From Mesodorylaimus sp. YZB2_4 (Eukaryota; Nematoda; Enoplea; Dorylaimida; Dorylaimidae): DNA of 64,000 bases. Position 1 is the stretch's first letter. Every line of letters starts with the position of its first letter. Made by a program: the position numbers and the translations under genes. This document shows positions 1 to 10,640 of the stretch, one piece after another. The DNA lies in assembly GCA_030248295.1 (NCBI GenBank), contig JASANH010001039.1, positions 682,001-746,000 on the forward strand. The letters run 5' to 3'. The notes beneath the pieces were generated by a model. That model had not been told where the DNA came from. It made no database searches and worked only from the letters and a program-made list of their open reading frames with translations.

Positions 1-2670
1 ATTTTTAGTGCAGCTTTTATCATTGCATTCAAAAACCAGTCGAGGAAAAAAGCAGAGAGACAGTCACCGATTGGCAATCAAATCCATTCGTTTCTCCTTA
101 CCAGCTCAATCATCACCGAAAGTTTCTCCCGCTCCCCTTTCTGGAACAATGTCTTTTCATCCCACTTTAAAGCATCTCCACAACATTAAGTACCGATCAT
201 TTTTTGGGAATATCGGGTTCATGAGGGGCAGTCCCTGCTGTGATTAGGATCGAGAGATCCTGAACGAACGCTAATTGGCTCTACTGATGCTATCCGTAAG
301 GACGTCCTTCGTTTTTGCCTGATAACAGTGTGACATACAGTATTACAGATAATGCGAAAATGCCAGTTTATCTCCCGAATCTCTATGAAATCCCGCATTA
401 GGTGCTGGTTAGTTCTCCTGTTTCCTTTAGAGTGGTCGGAGACAGTGACAGCGAGGAACTAGAACAGACTGTGAGAGTGTGGTGCCTGGACGTTATCCCC
501 ATTTATATCATTTCTTAAAGCGGATCAGCATATCTGATTGGGATCCAGGCTGAGGGTAGGATCAGTCGATGCTGGCATTGTTCAGCATCTTCTCTGACAT
601 CCTAGTGACGGCACAGTGTAAGGCATATTAAAATTGAGCAGCGAAAACACTGGCAGCACTAAAGTCGTTTATCAGACTTAGAAATGGAGGAAGCCAAAAA
701 AAGAAAGTTTTAAGGACCTGAAATATTATCGACATGAGTCACTTGAAGAGGCAGCGTTCAATCATTCATCATCATCATGGTTTATTCTTGGCCAAACACT
801 GACAGTGCACTTTAAAGCCAGAAACATGCAGTGCTATAGAACGTCAAAAAGAAAAAGAGAGGATAGAATTACGGCCCATTGTTTCTCCCTGCTCCTAGTT
901 AGTAGATAAATCTAAGAACTCTAGTTTAATGGTTCACCCTTTTTTTCCATTAATGTTCTGTACTATTGACAAATTTGTCATTTTTTGAGATATTTCCCGT
1001 CAGTCTTAAAAAGTGGACTCATGTCGGCTCTACTTTCCGCTCACTTCCCTCTCCCCGACCCCCGGATACCTTGGATAGCCACGATGTTGGTCGTCCCTGG
1101 GCGCATCTCATGCTCCCACTCCTATGTAGGTGATAGATGCAGAAAAACGAGAGGCCGGTTTTCTATTAATGCTGTTATACGACTGGGTCCGTATTACTGG
1201 AGGGAGTGACCGGTGGAGCTGTTGTACCACGCCAAAAATCTAGGGCAGCCTACTAAGGCCGACCTAGTACATGGCTGAAACGTCACCCTGACGGGTGACG
1301 CTGCCGCCTCCATGCAGAGTATCGATTGCCTGTCGAGCCTCTACAATGCGACGAAAAAAATTTCTTCGATAGAAATTTGATGTGTATTCCGTCAAGTCAG
1401 CCTACAGAAATTTCCTGTGCTTTTTTTGCGAACTGCAGTCCCACATCTGCTGATCCGATCCATTCTCTGGATCGGGTTTTAAAAGATTTAGAGGGTGGTG
1501 GGGACCCTGCTTTCAGATTGTATTGCAGAAAATCTAACATAGGCGTGTTTTCAAGGCAGGTAATTTCTGGCAAATTTGAAATGCCAATCCAGCCGATGAA
1601 ACAGACGGATCGGGAACCAATCCCTCTCTGGATTGGTGGATCGGCCGATGCTGGATTGCGGTCCATGTGTGGATCAACCTGCTGAGAGCTGTTCATACTT
1701 GTTCAAGGTCGCTTGGGTGCTCTCAAAGCAAACATGGGCAAGGTGCAGATAATGAGGGCCTAATCTGCTGATATTCAAATTTATGCAACTTTTCCCGCCA
1801 ACGCTTTGTTTCCTTGGGATCATTATTCCTTGATGCGTGTTTGAAGGTCTCATGGTATCTTTTTGTCTGCAGATGTGGCTGGGCATGTACCGAAATCTGT
1901 TTACTGAACCTTGCGTTAATTGTCGAAGAATATTACGCGATTATTTACCACCGTATTGTCGCGACTATCGAAAAATCGATCAAACATTTCATGAAGTGTG
2001 TAAATAGAATCGATAAGTTTACTTGCATGGTGTGGATGCGTGCTATCATTCCGCCAGCTTTGAACTGGTAAAAAAGCGAATAAATTGTTTTCGTAAGTCA
2101 AGAATGGTTTAAGCTGCAAGAACAGAAATGCGTAATTCCTTGCTTGAAATTGGCATATCACTTTGAGGCTGGACTACGTAAATGGTGTGCAGTGCATCCT
2201 CAAAAAAGTCGTCAGCACAGCATCTGTCCGCTAGCGTATTCTTATCTTGATCTGGTACACACGTCAATGCAAGTTGGACCGGCAGACTATGGAATTCTAA
2301 GCAGCTTTAAGCTAACTTTGTGCCTAAGCGTCGGAGATAATGAGAATTCCTGCCCAAATATGGATTAGACGCTGAGTTGAGTGTAGGCCTGAGTTTACTG
2401 GTGAAAGTAGTTTTAAAAAAGGCAGTTACCATACTGTTGGAAAACAATGCCAGGCGAGCTCGGACTGCTTTGAAAGTTGAGCGGCAGAATTGTAAATAAG
2501 GTCCGAAGTAATCTTTTGCGCAGTGATTGAGTGCTGTGTTTTTATCTGTTGATAAGAGATGTATGGCGTCAGTGATACCGGTTATCAAATTTTTACTTAA
2601 ACTCTGCCCAGTCAGGCCACCAGAGTTGGGCAGGGCAGTTGCGAAGAAAGGAAAGCTAGCGAAAGCTTAA
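1..2670. other. No supportable gene; upstream flank of the first cysteine-rich gene
   Basis: I see no gene here. The longest open stretches (around 985-1209 and 1326-1685) overlap each other on opposite strands, show no motif and have no convincing splice context. Positions 1450-1680 carry several short GGATC-rich inverted motifs that look like eroded repeat sequence. A candidate 5' leader donor for the gene at 2774 lies near 2709, so the promoter of that gene should be within the last few hundred bases. Confidence 0.5.
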
Positions 2671-2773
2671 TTTTTTGAGTTTGAAGTTTCCTGCTTGGAA
2701 TTTTTAAGGTGAGGCGTTTTGATATAGTTTGTTATAAAATATCAAAATATTCTTTGTTTTAGAGTTCGCTAAA

Positions 2774-4347
2774 ATGAGAACAATAGCTTTCCTGACTTTG
2801 GCACTGGCCAGTTTAGCTGCCATCGATGCCGTAGGCTTGGAAATTTGTTGGCGCGGGTCTTATGGACGAGGTGTTGGCACTATTCCGAAGGGGTGTCAAG
2901 ATGGATTTGAGCTGAATGGTGCCCTTTGTTATCCAAAATGCAGAGACGGATATTATGGTAAGTGGGGAAGTACGATCGAAGGTATCCTGGTCGATCATTG
3001 CTGCAGAATGGAGATGCGTTGGACAACTGATCATATTGCTCGTGCCATGTCATGTCAGACTATCCATAACCAAGAACTCAGAATCATCCGACTTTGAATT
3101 TTTACTCAGGCGATAGTCGAACCCACTCCTGTGTGTGCGCACCTAGCGTTAGAGGCGGACGCCACGACCTGGGCAAGCTGTAATTGATACTAGGGGTAAC
3201 AGTATCCCCCGCCTACTCTCTTACGTACTACAGCGCAGCGTAGAGACTACACCATCTTCACAAAACCGGTAGCGGCTACGGTATGCTTGTGTCACCACAA
3301 GTTTAATTGGGAATATTGTTCCTGTTGCCACGACGTTGGTGACACCTAAGTGTGTAGCATGATATAATAATTTCAGTACAAGTCGAGCAGTTACAGCATT
3401 GCAGGCATTCATGGAGCTGGCAAAGCAAGAGAATGCTGTAATCGTAGCGGTTACAGAGATCATGATGTTTATGTCATTTGAGATAGCACGCGCTCATATA
3501 AAAAACATGGGTGCTGCTGAAATCACAGCGATTACAGTAAGCACACTTTATGACATATAAGGTGCATAGCACGGCTGCTTTGACAAAAAGACAATCTGTT
3601 ACAGTCTGCGTGCAGCAGGCGACGCCTGACACCATACTCATGCGTCCCGCGGCGTACCCAGCTCAGGGCCTAGCGGCTAAGATGTTTGCCTCTTATGCTG
3701 AATGCTTACAGGGGAGGGTTCGACTCCCTCCTGGGTGAAAAATGATTATCAGTTATGTGTTCCGTAGCCCTGAGTGCGTTGTACAGTGCTTGGCTATGGA
3801 TAAAGTATGACACGACTGCTGTGATTTGGAGCAGTTACGTGGGCACCTCAGTCCATTTGTGGCAGAGACTCTCACTTATTCAGGAGTCGGACCCGTCTGT
3901 TGGCAATACTGTCCCGAAGGTTGGACCGACATCGGAGCACTATGCGATCTGCATGGCAAACCGATAGCTAAGAAATCGTATGGACGAACGGCTGGTAAAA
4001 TCCCGATTTGCAAGCCCGATGAAGATGAACAGTTAGCTCTGTGCTATAAAAAGTGCAGAGCCGCTTACCTGGGCGAAGGTCCAGTGTGCTGGGAAAATGG
4101 CAGTGGTGACCCTAATTTCCAAGTGGAATGCAAATTCAAACTGGCCTATGGGCATACGTCAACAGACTGCGATATCTTGGACAAAACAATGAAAGATGCT
4201 GGACTAACGACCAAGGATTGCATCGAAGGGTTGATTCAATTGATAGAAACCGGAAAAATTTCATCCCTCAATACATGTAGAATAGATATCGAAAAAGTTC
4301 TGCCTGATTTGAAAGATACGAGAATATGTCCGCCTAAGCAAGTCTAG
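2774..4347 (+). CDS. Secreted cysteine-rich family, copy 1 (lacks the CPWYDIC module)
   Basis: Two coding exons, 2774-2957 and 3884-4347, joined by a 926-bp phase-1 GT-AG intron, give 215 residues. The start is set by the signal peptide (MRTIAFLTLALASLAAIDA) and by a splice acceptor 11 bases upstream of the ATG. Exon 1 carries CWRGSYGRGVGTIP...C...GALCYPKC. Exon 2 starts with GVGPVCW, then a second KKSYGRTAG...LCYKKC...GEGPVCW unit, and ends in a helical-looking tail with four cysteines. Compared with the other four copies it lacks an in-frame block of about 38 residues, the six-cysteine module that contains CPWYDICGLT; GALCDLHGKP runs straight into IAKKSYGRTAG. The reading frame is otherwise intact, so it may be a functional short paralogue. 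I do not recognise a named family. Role inferred: secreted, disulfide-rich protein. Confidence 0.8.
3108..3740. repeat. tRNA-derived SINE-like remnants in the copy 1 intron
   Basis: Two pieces resemble tRNA-derived SINE heads: 3108-3170 on the minus strand and about 3650-3740 on the plus strand. Each has a GGCGTC(T/C)GCCTC or GGCCTAGCGGC A-box-like part and a GGGTTCGACT B-box part. The same family recurs at about 9308-9370, 9508-9590, and split around 11690-12370. The extra length between anticodon arm and T arm, and poor pairing, argue against functional tRNAs. Confidence 0.5.
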
Positions 4348-5034
4348 GAATGTGGACTTAGAAATTAGATATCGGGATAGACTTATAGGGGTTTTGTTAG
4401 AAATCTTTTTTGTTTTTTTTACAGAAGATTTTGTATTGGAAATTTTGCAAAACTATTGAAGGTTGAACCCTATCCAAATGACAGCTCTAAACTCATGGAC
4501 AGGTGCAGATGGAGTCCAAAAAATAACTCAAGCTCACAAAAATGTGCCCGCCAGATGCACCGCACGCAAATACTTGAGCTTTTCAGCACCTGCTAAAACA
4601 TTTTGTCATGCGCATATTAGTAGCCGGAATTTGAAACTCCCGCCTTTGGCTGCTTATGGCAATAAATCCAGGATGAAGCTAATCTTTTAACGATGTTTTG
4701 CAACTTTTCACAAAAATAACTATTAACTGAACATATCGTACGGAGTAACGTTTCGGAGAGGAGACAAACTGGCAATTACAGGAAGCACGTTAGGTCACTG
4801 CTAACGAACCAGCTAGCTAGGGCATGCTTTTTATACATATAACTGGGTTAAAAATGTAAGAGTGTAAGCTAATTTAAAATTAAGGGCTCTATATGTGCAA
4901 GTTTCAGAGGCACCATGACAATAAGATCAATCATTGTTTATTCGATAGACAAACGCGGGGTGCGCAGCGAAAGTCTATGAAACACGGTCATGCTGCAGCA
5001 GCTATTTTTGGCTTGGCAATTTTTGACTCTGCTT
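4348..5034. other. Intergenic, nothing identified
   Basis: AT-rich 3' flank of the first cysteine-rich gene. A 75-codon open stretch at 4463-4690 has no recognisable motif and no signal peptide, so I do not call it. Confidence 0.5.
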
Positions 5035-5100
5035 TTGTCTTGGTAAGGCGTCGGCCTGCCAATCGGGAGGTCCCAGGTTCGAATCTCGGCCACCTAATTA
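5035..5100 (+). repeat. tRNA-like SINE head
   Basis: GGTAAGGCGTCGGCCTGCC followed by AGGTTCGAATCTCGGCC looks like A-box and B-box parts of a tRNA-derived element. The anticodon stem has several mismatches and the 5' acceptor half is absent. It lies directly upstream of the fold-back repeat at 5128-5445 and may be part of the same composite element. Confidence 0.45.
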
Positions 5101-5127
5101 ATTATTTATTAGTGCGAAAACTGAAGC

Positions 5128-5445
5128 CGCCAAGTTGAACTTGGCATACTGCAACCAATGACCGTAATTTTGCTCCTAGGTGCGAAAGAAAGCACCTTTA
5201 GAATGGTGAATCCGTCTGGCCAACTGGTTAGCAGTGGTGCGCCTAATGTCCTGTGGGTTTTCCTAAAGCCCTAGGTTCCACGCAGCGCTTCAAAATCCAC
5301 TGGCTCTCTGCGTAAACCACTGCTGACCAATTGACCAAACGGGTCCGCCATGCTACAGAGAGTGCAGAGCGCTTCCTGTCGCACCTACAGTAGGAACAAA
5401 TTACAGCCGATGGTTATATCAAGTTCGACTTGGCGGCTGGCAAGG
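5128..5445. repeat. Long fold-back (inverted) repeat
   Basis: Two arms of about 130 bases (5128-5260 and 5305-5445) are imperfect reverse complements. Outer ends: GCCGCCAAGTTGAACTTG against CAAGTTCGACTTGGCGGC. Inner ends: TGGTTAGCAGTGGT against ACCACTGCTGACCA. The spacer is only about 45 bases, so a transcript would form a long hairpin. The inner arm also resembles a tRNA A-box. Fits a MITE or head-to-head SINE pair. No gene is present. Confidence 0.6.
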
Positions 5446-5680
5446 TTTCCCTGTGAATTCGAGAGCTTGGAAAAGAGCAAACATAAATAGGGTCCACTTT
5501 TTCAGGGAGCTTGTATTGTACAACCATGTCTGCCGTGACACAACAGAGCTGACGTGCAAAAGTAGCTTCAGCTCCAGCTCTATTCAAGTAAGCTTATTCG
5601 ATTAAATTAAGTGATTTGAAAACTTTCTCTGTTAGCAGAGTTTTGTCACAAGCTCCGCCATCGTTTCCTTGGCAGCTGTT

Positions 5681-6778
5681 TAGACCCCGGATCGGGTCAG
5701 GTACTTTCGGGTCGGGTCACTTTTTTGAAAGATCGGGTCAAACGGGTCAAAAATACAGAAATTTTGCAAGTTACTACTATTAGCAACTACAGAAACCTTT
5801 TCATAGTTGTTCGACTCCAGGATTTGCAGTATATGCTTCATGAATGCATGCACAAAGTCTTTCATTCCACGTTCTCATTCTGCGTAACTTCTGAGAATGT
5901 CACACAAATTGTAAGCTGTGAGAATGACCAATTTTTCTGAGTAATTTCTGCAAAGGGAAGGGTCCATATGTGAGAGTTCTCATTCAACTCTGATGAATTA
6001 GTGGGGCTAGCCATACTCTAACATAAGAAGGAATTCATAACTTTCAGCAGGTCGTAGGGGTACCTACAATCACATTTGATTCCTGAATATGACATAACTT
6101 CCTGGGTATACGTGGCTGGAAGAGCAATATATAGACTGTACCCAAACACCAGATATGTACCAATAACAGCCCCCTTGACCACCATCCATGCTACCACTGC
6201 AGAACAGTTTGCTGTGTTCAAAAGTGATAGGTACCCTCACATTCCTCCATCAGTAGTGGAGGTTCTGACAGGAGCTAGTGTCCAGCACAATATGACTTTG
6301 TAAGCAATATCTTTTGCGAAGACTAGATGCAACTCTAGCCTGGGGCTCATATGTAGTAGGTATTTTTTTGTTTAACCAAGGATAAGCTGTCTCAGACTCC
6401 GAAAGTTATGACAGAGCTCTATCTATTTTTCACGCCTATTATTCGGACTGGTTGAATCTTGTCTCCAGTGGACAGACCCTAGTCGCTTTTAGATCTGAGG
6501 TTTTCAAATAATTATTTGACCACTATTGTGGGAAATATGAAGGAACGTTATTGCATTTACTAAGGATAACTAGGGAATAACAAAAGATGAAGATTCGCGT
6601 GCGTGAGATGTCTCCATCTCATATTTCCTCACAGTCACCTTACACCAACGCCTTTCAGTCACCTTTCATCTACAGTACTTATACCGAATTCGGGTCAACC
6701 CGACCTGAAATTTCGGGTCGGGTCGGGTCGGGTCGGGTCGGGTCGGGTCGGGTCGAACCCGACCTGATCCGGTGTCTA
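5681..6778 (+). mobile_element. Non-autonomous hAT-like transposon, copy 1 (8-bp TSD)
   Basis: Terminal inverted repeats start TAGACCCCGGATCGGGTCAG on the left and, reverse-complemented, TAGACACCGGATCAGGTCGG on the right. The element is flanked by a perfect 8-bp duplication CAGCTGTT (5673-5680 and 6779-6786), as in hAT-superfamily insertions. Subterminal DNA is rich in GGGTC units: a tandem GGGTC run lies at about 6714-6754. It is 1098 bp long and has no transposase; the short open frames inside are not genes. A second complete copy, inverted, is at 41498-42677. Confidence 0.85.
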
Positions 6779-6786
6779 CAGCTGTT

Positions 6787-7790
6787 TTATTTGACTAATG
6801 AGGTGAAATCCATCTGTGTGGTTTGAAAAGAGAGCCTTTCGTTTTCAAGAGCAACTGTTATGTTCCCCGCTCTAATTATGGCTACTACTACGCAAAGATT
6901 GACCCTGTTTTAAGTGCAAGTTATTACTTCTGATCAAATCCAATGTAGAGAAACCCAGATTTCCTGTAAGTACAGAACATGATTATGCGTAGCACCCCAA
7001 TTTCAGGAAACACGGATAAGTATCACTTACTAGCTTTAATATTTCATCACAAAAAAGTTTGTCTGAATAAAGCTGGAAGTATACATAGTTCGATGCGATG
7101 CGGCAAATAAGCTTGCGATGAGACGTTTTAGGCACCTTTTTACATTGTCAGTTGACCCAGCAGTGTCGCATCGCATCGAACTATACTGTGGGCTTAAGGC
7201 TTCACTCTTGGTACCAGACAATCGTGGAATGTATAAGTTGCTGAGGCCAGCTCAGTGCAATAACTAGGCGTGCCAACCATATGAGCTACTGTGCGCGTCA
7301 AGTCTAAAATGCTTATTCAACTGCTGGAAGCTACTGGCGCGCATTTCATAGCATTTACACCGCAATTATAGCTAGGCTGACAATGAGCAAGTATGTATAG
7401 CTGGCAAAACTTGGCCTTTTTGCATGCTCTTTTGCAAAATCACAATGTCATAGAGTGCATTGCAAAAAGTATTTCTGCAATCTTCTAATTGCTTCTCAGT
7501 CTATCAACAAAAGTCAGAAATCATGCAACACTTGTTACACAAATTCCTCAATGAACCTTTTGTTTCCCTGCACCCCCTTTTTTGCTGCTCTCCCCGTATG
7601 TAGAAGCGCCATTCGAAACCGCATCCTGCTTATCGCCCGGGATTTTATATTGAGCACTTAACAGTGATAGCACTAAGGCCATACCCGTCTTGTGTAAGCA
7701 GCACTCTCTGTGCACACATCCACCTTTTCCACCCTTCACCACACCCTGCTGCTTGCTAATTCGCGAAAGACATCGTGCACAAAGTTATAT
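6787..7790. other. Intergenic with one inverted repeat
   Basis: No gene seen. 7078-7104 and 7161-7189 form a stem-loop: AGTATACATAGTTCGATGCG pairs with the complement of CGCATCGAACTATACTG. The arms are about 25 bp and the loop about 55 bases. It may be a short MITE or a hairpin-forming transcript. Confidence 0.5.
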
Positions 7791-7795
7791 CAACA

Positions 7796-9049
7796 ATGTA
7801 CACGATTTTCGAAATTTTTCAATTATACTGGACTCATTTTTGCTGGTTCCTTTTTTTGCAATTAAGATCCACTTACCATTTTTTCGATTCAATCATCAAT
7901 CCAAGCTCAGCATTTAATTCGAATCCACATTTTGCAATTGTTTCGAAAATTATTTATCGATTTTCGCGTCCTTATCACAATTGCGCACCACCGAGACATT
8001 TTATTGAAAAGTTCGAACAACTGGCAAAATCTGATGAAATAATTACATTAAATAATGACCATATAATCTTTTATTGCCTCGACCATCGTCAAGCCGTCTT
8101 CATAGAATTGTTGCATCCAATCCAGGCCTACAGTTCTGTCAGCACCCCAGTAACTCAAGCTGCATTTTTTCGAGATGCAATTCGTACAATTCGGATTCCA
8201 ATTTCCGAATTGCATCGTTTAGCTGACAAATTCGGTGATCCTCCTCGCCCCGTCCTCGTCCTCTGGTGTACTGCCAGATGTGGATCGACATTATTGAGCA
8301 GATTGGTCGGATTCGCCAACACCAGAGTGCTCGCACTTAGCGAACCTTACTTTTTCGGTAGTTTAGCCACATACATGTCCAAAAATAAGACCAATCGGGA
8401 AGAAAATGATGCGATTATTCAAAGTTGTTTAAGAATATTTTTTAGATCATATAAAAATGTGGATGCTATTTTTGTCAAACCTCGGCCACGACATATCGAT
8501 ATTATGCCACATATTATGAGACAAACTCCCAATATTCGATATGCATTTATGCGTCGATATAATTCTATGAATACATTAAATTCGTATGTGAGAGCGATTA
8601 ATCCTAATATGATGATTAAACAGGCATATATTCAAGGCAATTATCCTTGGTTAGCAAAATTGTTGAATGTTCATCAACATCCAGAAGAAATTGAAAAAAT
8701 AGCAAAAGACGTTGGTCTGAAAATGAATAATTTACTTGATATAATGGCAAAATATTGGGCTGATAAACCATTTATATACAAAAAATGCTCAAACCATTTC
8801 GAAAAAAAATTCTATTTTGAAGATTTGTTAAAGAATCCAAGAAATATTGTGGAAGAAGTTTACAAATTAATGAATTTGTCGTGTCCAAATATGGAAAAAA
8901 TGGAGAAATGGATGAAAGAAGATGCGCATACTGGAACGAGCAGAGAGAATGTCAAAAAAACTGAAAGTCGTGTGGTTGCAATATTTAGTGACCAAGAAGC
9001 CTTGGAGCGTGTTCAGAAGTTTGTGGCTGTTATTGACAAATGGCATTGA
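7796..9049 (+). CDS. Sulfotransferase-like protein (intronless, type II membrane topology)
   Basis: An uninterrupted frame runs to TGA at 9047-9049. The first ATG in frame is 7796 (the frame is open from 7775), giving 417 residues. The N-terminus has a hydrophobic aromatic stretch (WTHFCWFLFLQL) that suits a Golgi signal anchor. Near residue 160, VLVLWCTARCGSTLLSRLVG matches the 5'-PAPS-binding loop of P-loop sulfotransferases. A later RRYNSMNTLNSYVRAI segment sits where the 3'-phosphate-binding region lies in these enzymes, and the C-terminal half carries FYFEDLLKNPRNIVEEVYKLM, a typical sulfotransferase stretch. Expected reaction: transfer of sulfonate from PAPS to a carbohydrate or other acceptor in the Golgi; the substrate cannot be told. 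It may be an intronless retrocopy, but the frame is intact. Confidence 0.75.
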   Translation: MYTIFEIFQLYWTHFCWFLFLQLRSTYHFFDSIINPSSAFNSNPHFAIVSKIIYRFSRPYHNCAPPRHFIEKFEQLAKSDEIITLNNDHIIFYCLDHRQAVFIELLHPIQAYSSVSTPVTQAAFFRDAIRTIRIPISELHRLADKFGDPPRPVLVLWCTARCGSTLLSRLVGFANTRVLALSEPYFFGSLATYMSKNKTNREENDAIIQSCLRIFFRSYKNVDAIFVKPRPRHIDIMPHIMRQTPNIRYAFMRRYNSMNTLNSYVRAINPNMMIKQAYIQGNYPWLAKLLNVHQHPEEIEKIAKDVGLKMNNLLDIMAKYWADKPFIYKKCSNHFEKKFYFEDLLKNPRNIVEEVYKLMNLSCPNMEKMEKWMKEDAHTGTSRENVKKTESRVVAIFSDQEALERVQKFVAVIDKWH

Positions 9050-9299
9050 CCTGACGGGGAAAATTATAGTTTAGTGAGACACAACAAGTTTGGCATATAT
9101 AGCTTGGAAATCGATTTGCTAACTTGCGATTTATAAGATTTTTAAAGGTGTAGTCTGAAGATGGGAGGCGGTAGGCGAGAAAAGAAAGAAGCCAATATTT
9201 GTCATATATACAGTATTTAAAATTAGCCATAGATTGCGTTATTAACAATTTTGTGTGCACGCGCATGTTGCATGTGCTTGTGTGCATGTACACATAATT

Positions 9300-9680
9300 A
9301 ATAATCATTTTTTACCGTGGCGGGAGTCGAACCCTCCCATATAAGTCCGCTCCCAGCGTGAAAGGCGCCCACGTGCATGATGAGCAGGCATGTGCAAGCA
9401 TGTGCATGTGTATCGGGGCATGTGTGCATGTGCATGTGTGCATGTGCATACATGTGCATGTGCATACATGTGCATGTGTGCATGTAAACATAATTGATGA
9501 TCATGATGTACCGTGGCGGGAGTCGAACCCTCCCCTATAAGTGCGCTCCCAGCGTGAAAGGCAGACGCCTCAACCACTAGGCCCACGTGCATGATGTGCA
9601 GGCATGTGTATCGGGGCATGTGTGCATGTGCATGTGCGTGTGCGTGTGCGCATGTGCATGCACATGCATGTGTTCAGCTT
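9300..9680. repeat. TGCATG microsatellite with two tRNA-derived SINE heads
   Basis: Long runs of alternating TGCATG/TGTGCATG occupy about 9370-9485 and 9585-9675. Between and beside them are two minus-strand SINE heads (9308-9370 and 9508-9590). The second reads GTGGGCCTAGTGGTTGAGGC, then TGCCTTTCACGC, then GAGGGTTCGACTCCCGCC. The whole unit (ATAATTNATNATCAT, SINE, TGCATG run) is present twice, a tandem duplication of about 190-200 bp. Alternating purine-pyrimidine DNA of this kind can adopt Z-form. Confidence 0.65.
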
Positions 9681-9689
9681 TTACATACC

Positions 9690-10640
9690 GATCACGGGTA
9701 GATCAGATGGGGTTTGTCCGATCAGATGAGTTACGAATCGGATCACTCAAAATAATAATTTTTTAACCAATCTGTCACAATTTATCGAAAGGCTACTCCT
9801 ATACGATAAGCATTTTTACTGTCATGGCGCACTGGCGCAAAGCAGCCTCCCTTTCAAGGCTTTGTCATCGCTATTATTTTTCTGTACCCACTTCAAACTG
9901 ATAACAGCTTCGTATTTGGGTCAAGTTGTGCCCAAATTAGCTCGGACATCGAGCGAGAAACGCCCAGAAAAGCTTTACTGTCGAATGTTGCTTCATCACA
10001 GCAATGCGCCCACTCATTCCCTGCTGGCTGTAAGGACTTTTCTGCAAGATTTCTGCTGGAAGATTCTCCTTTATCGGTCCAATAGTCCACACATAGCTCC
10101 ATCTGATGTTTTTTATCCCCATCTCATTAAAGAAATTTGTTGGGAATCGATTTCAGACGTCCATGGTGATGTTATGAGGCGCTTTAAAATCAAGCCACAC
10201 TGCCTTTACAGATATGGGCTGGAACGAATAACGACATTGCTTGCAGGACCAGCCTGACCTTTGCGGGTTGAAAAGAAAAATCATATCAAGTTGTTTTTGT
10301 TTCATGTACGCAGACATTCTAAGAACTTTTTGAGCGCCCCTCGCACGGTATACTTTACAACCTGATGCAGTGACGCGTAGAAAATCTACGTTGCTCATAA
10401 ATGACTGTACAGCCATAGCTTCGAATTAAAAAAAAAAACGCAACGGCTTTATCGACTCCTCACTAACATTTTTGTCGTCCGACTCAGAGCTGTTTGCAAA
10501 ATTTCATCATGAGTCATCTATGTTTTCTCTGGAATCCAACAATAATGACTTGTAGCTCCAATTATTAGAAGAAAAAGGAAGCATCAATGCATTTCAGTAT
10601 TTTTAGCGCGTAAGTCATGAATTAAATAGGTTTATTAATT
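9690..10640. repeat. Older dispersed repeat with GGATC-type subterminal motifs, host of a mariner relic
   Basis: The left part (GGTAGATCAGATGGGGTTTGTCCGATCAG) and the right part (around 10350-10410, ACAACCTGATGCAGTGAC, then GTTGCTCATAAATGACTG) match 42686-42960. A further segment at about 10540-10590 matches about 44040-44110. The copy here is split by mariner-like sequence between about 9860 and 10330. No clear terminal inverted repeat or target duplication could be fixed. Confidence 0.5.
9862..10257 (+). pseudogene. mariner/Tc1-type transposase C-terminal fragment
   Basis: The frame encodes LLHHSNAPTHS, then AVRTFLQDFCWKILLYRSNS, then PHIAPSDVFYPHLIKEI. This is the layout of the DDE/D catalytic half of mariner transposases: an HDNAP-like motif followed about 34 residues later by an APSD motif. 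The first catalytic Asp is replaced (HSNAP) while the later Asp is kept. The N-terminal DNA-binding half and the ends of the element are missing, so the copy is dead. It interrupts the older repeat at 9690-10640. Confidence 0.7.

Noticed and set aside
1326..1696. Overlapping plus (119 codons) and minus (99 codons) frames
   Set aside because: Neither has a motif, signal peptide or splice context, and the DNA contains short inverted repeats.
5725..6303. Short frames shared by the two hAT-like copies (for example 71 codons at 5725)
   Set aside because: They are shared because the elements are homologous; they contain no transposase motif.
9508..9590. tRNA-Glu-like gene (TTC in the anticodon loop)
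   Set aside because: Over-long variable region, mismatched stems, and several similar copies in the window indicate a tRNA-derived SINE.
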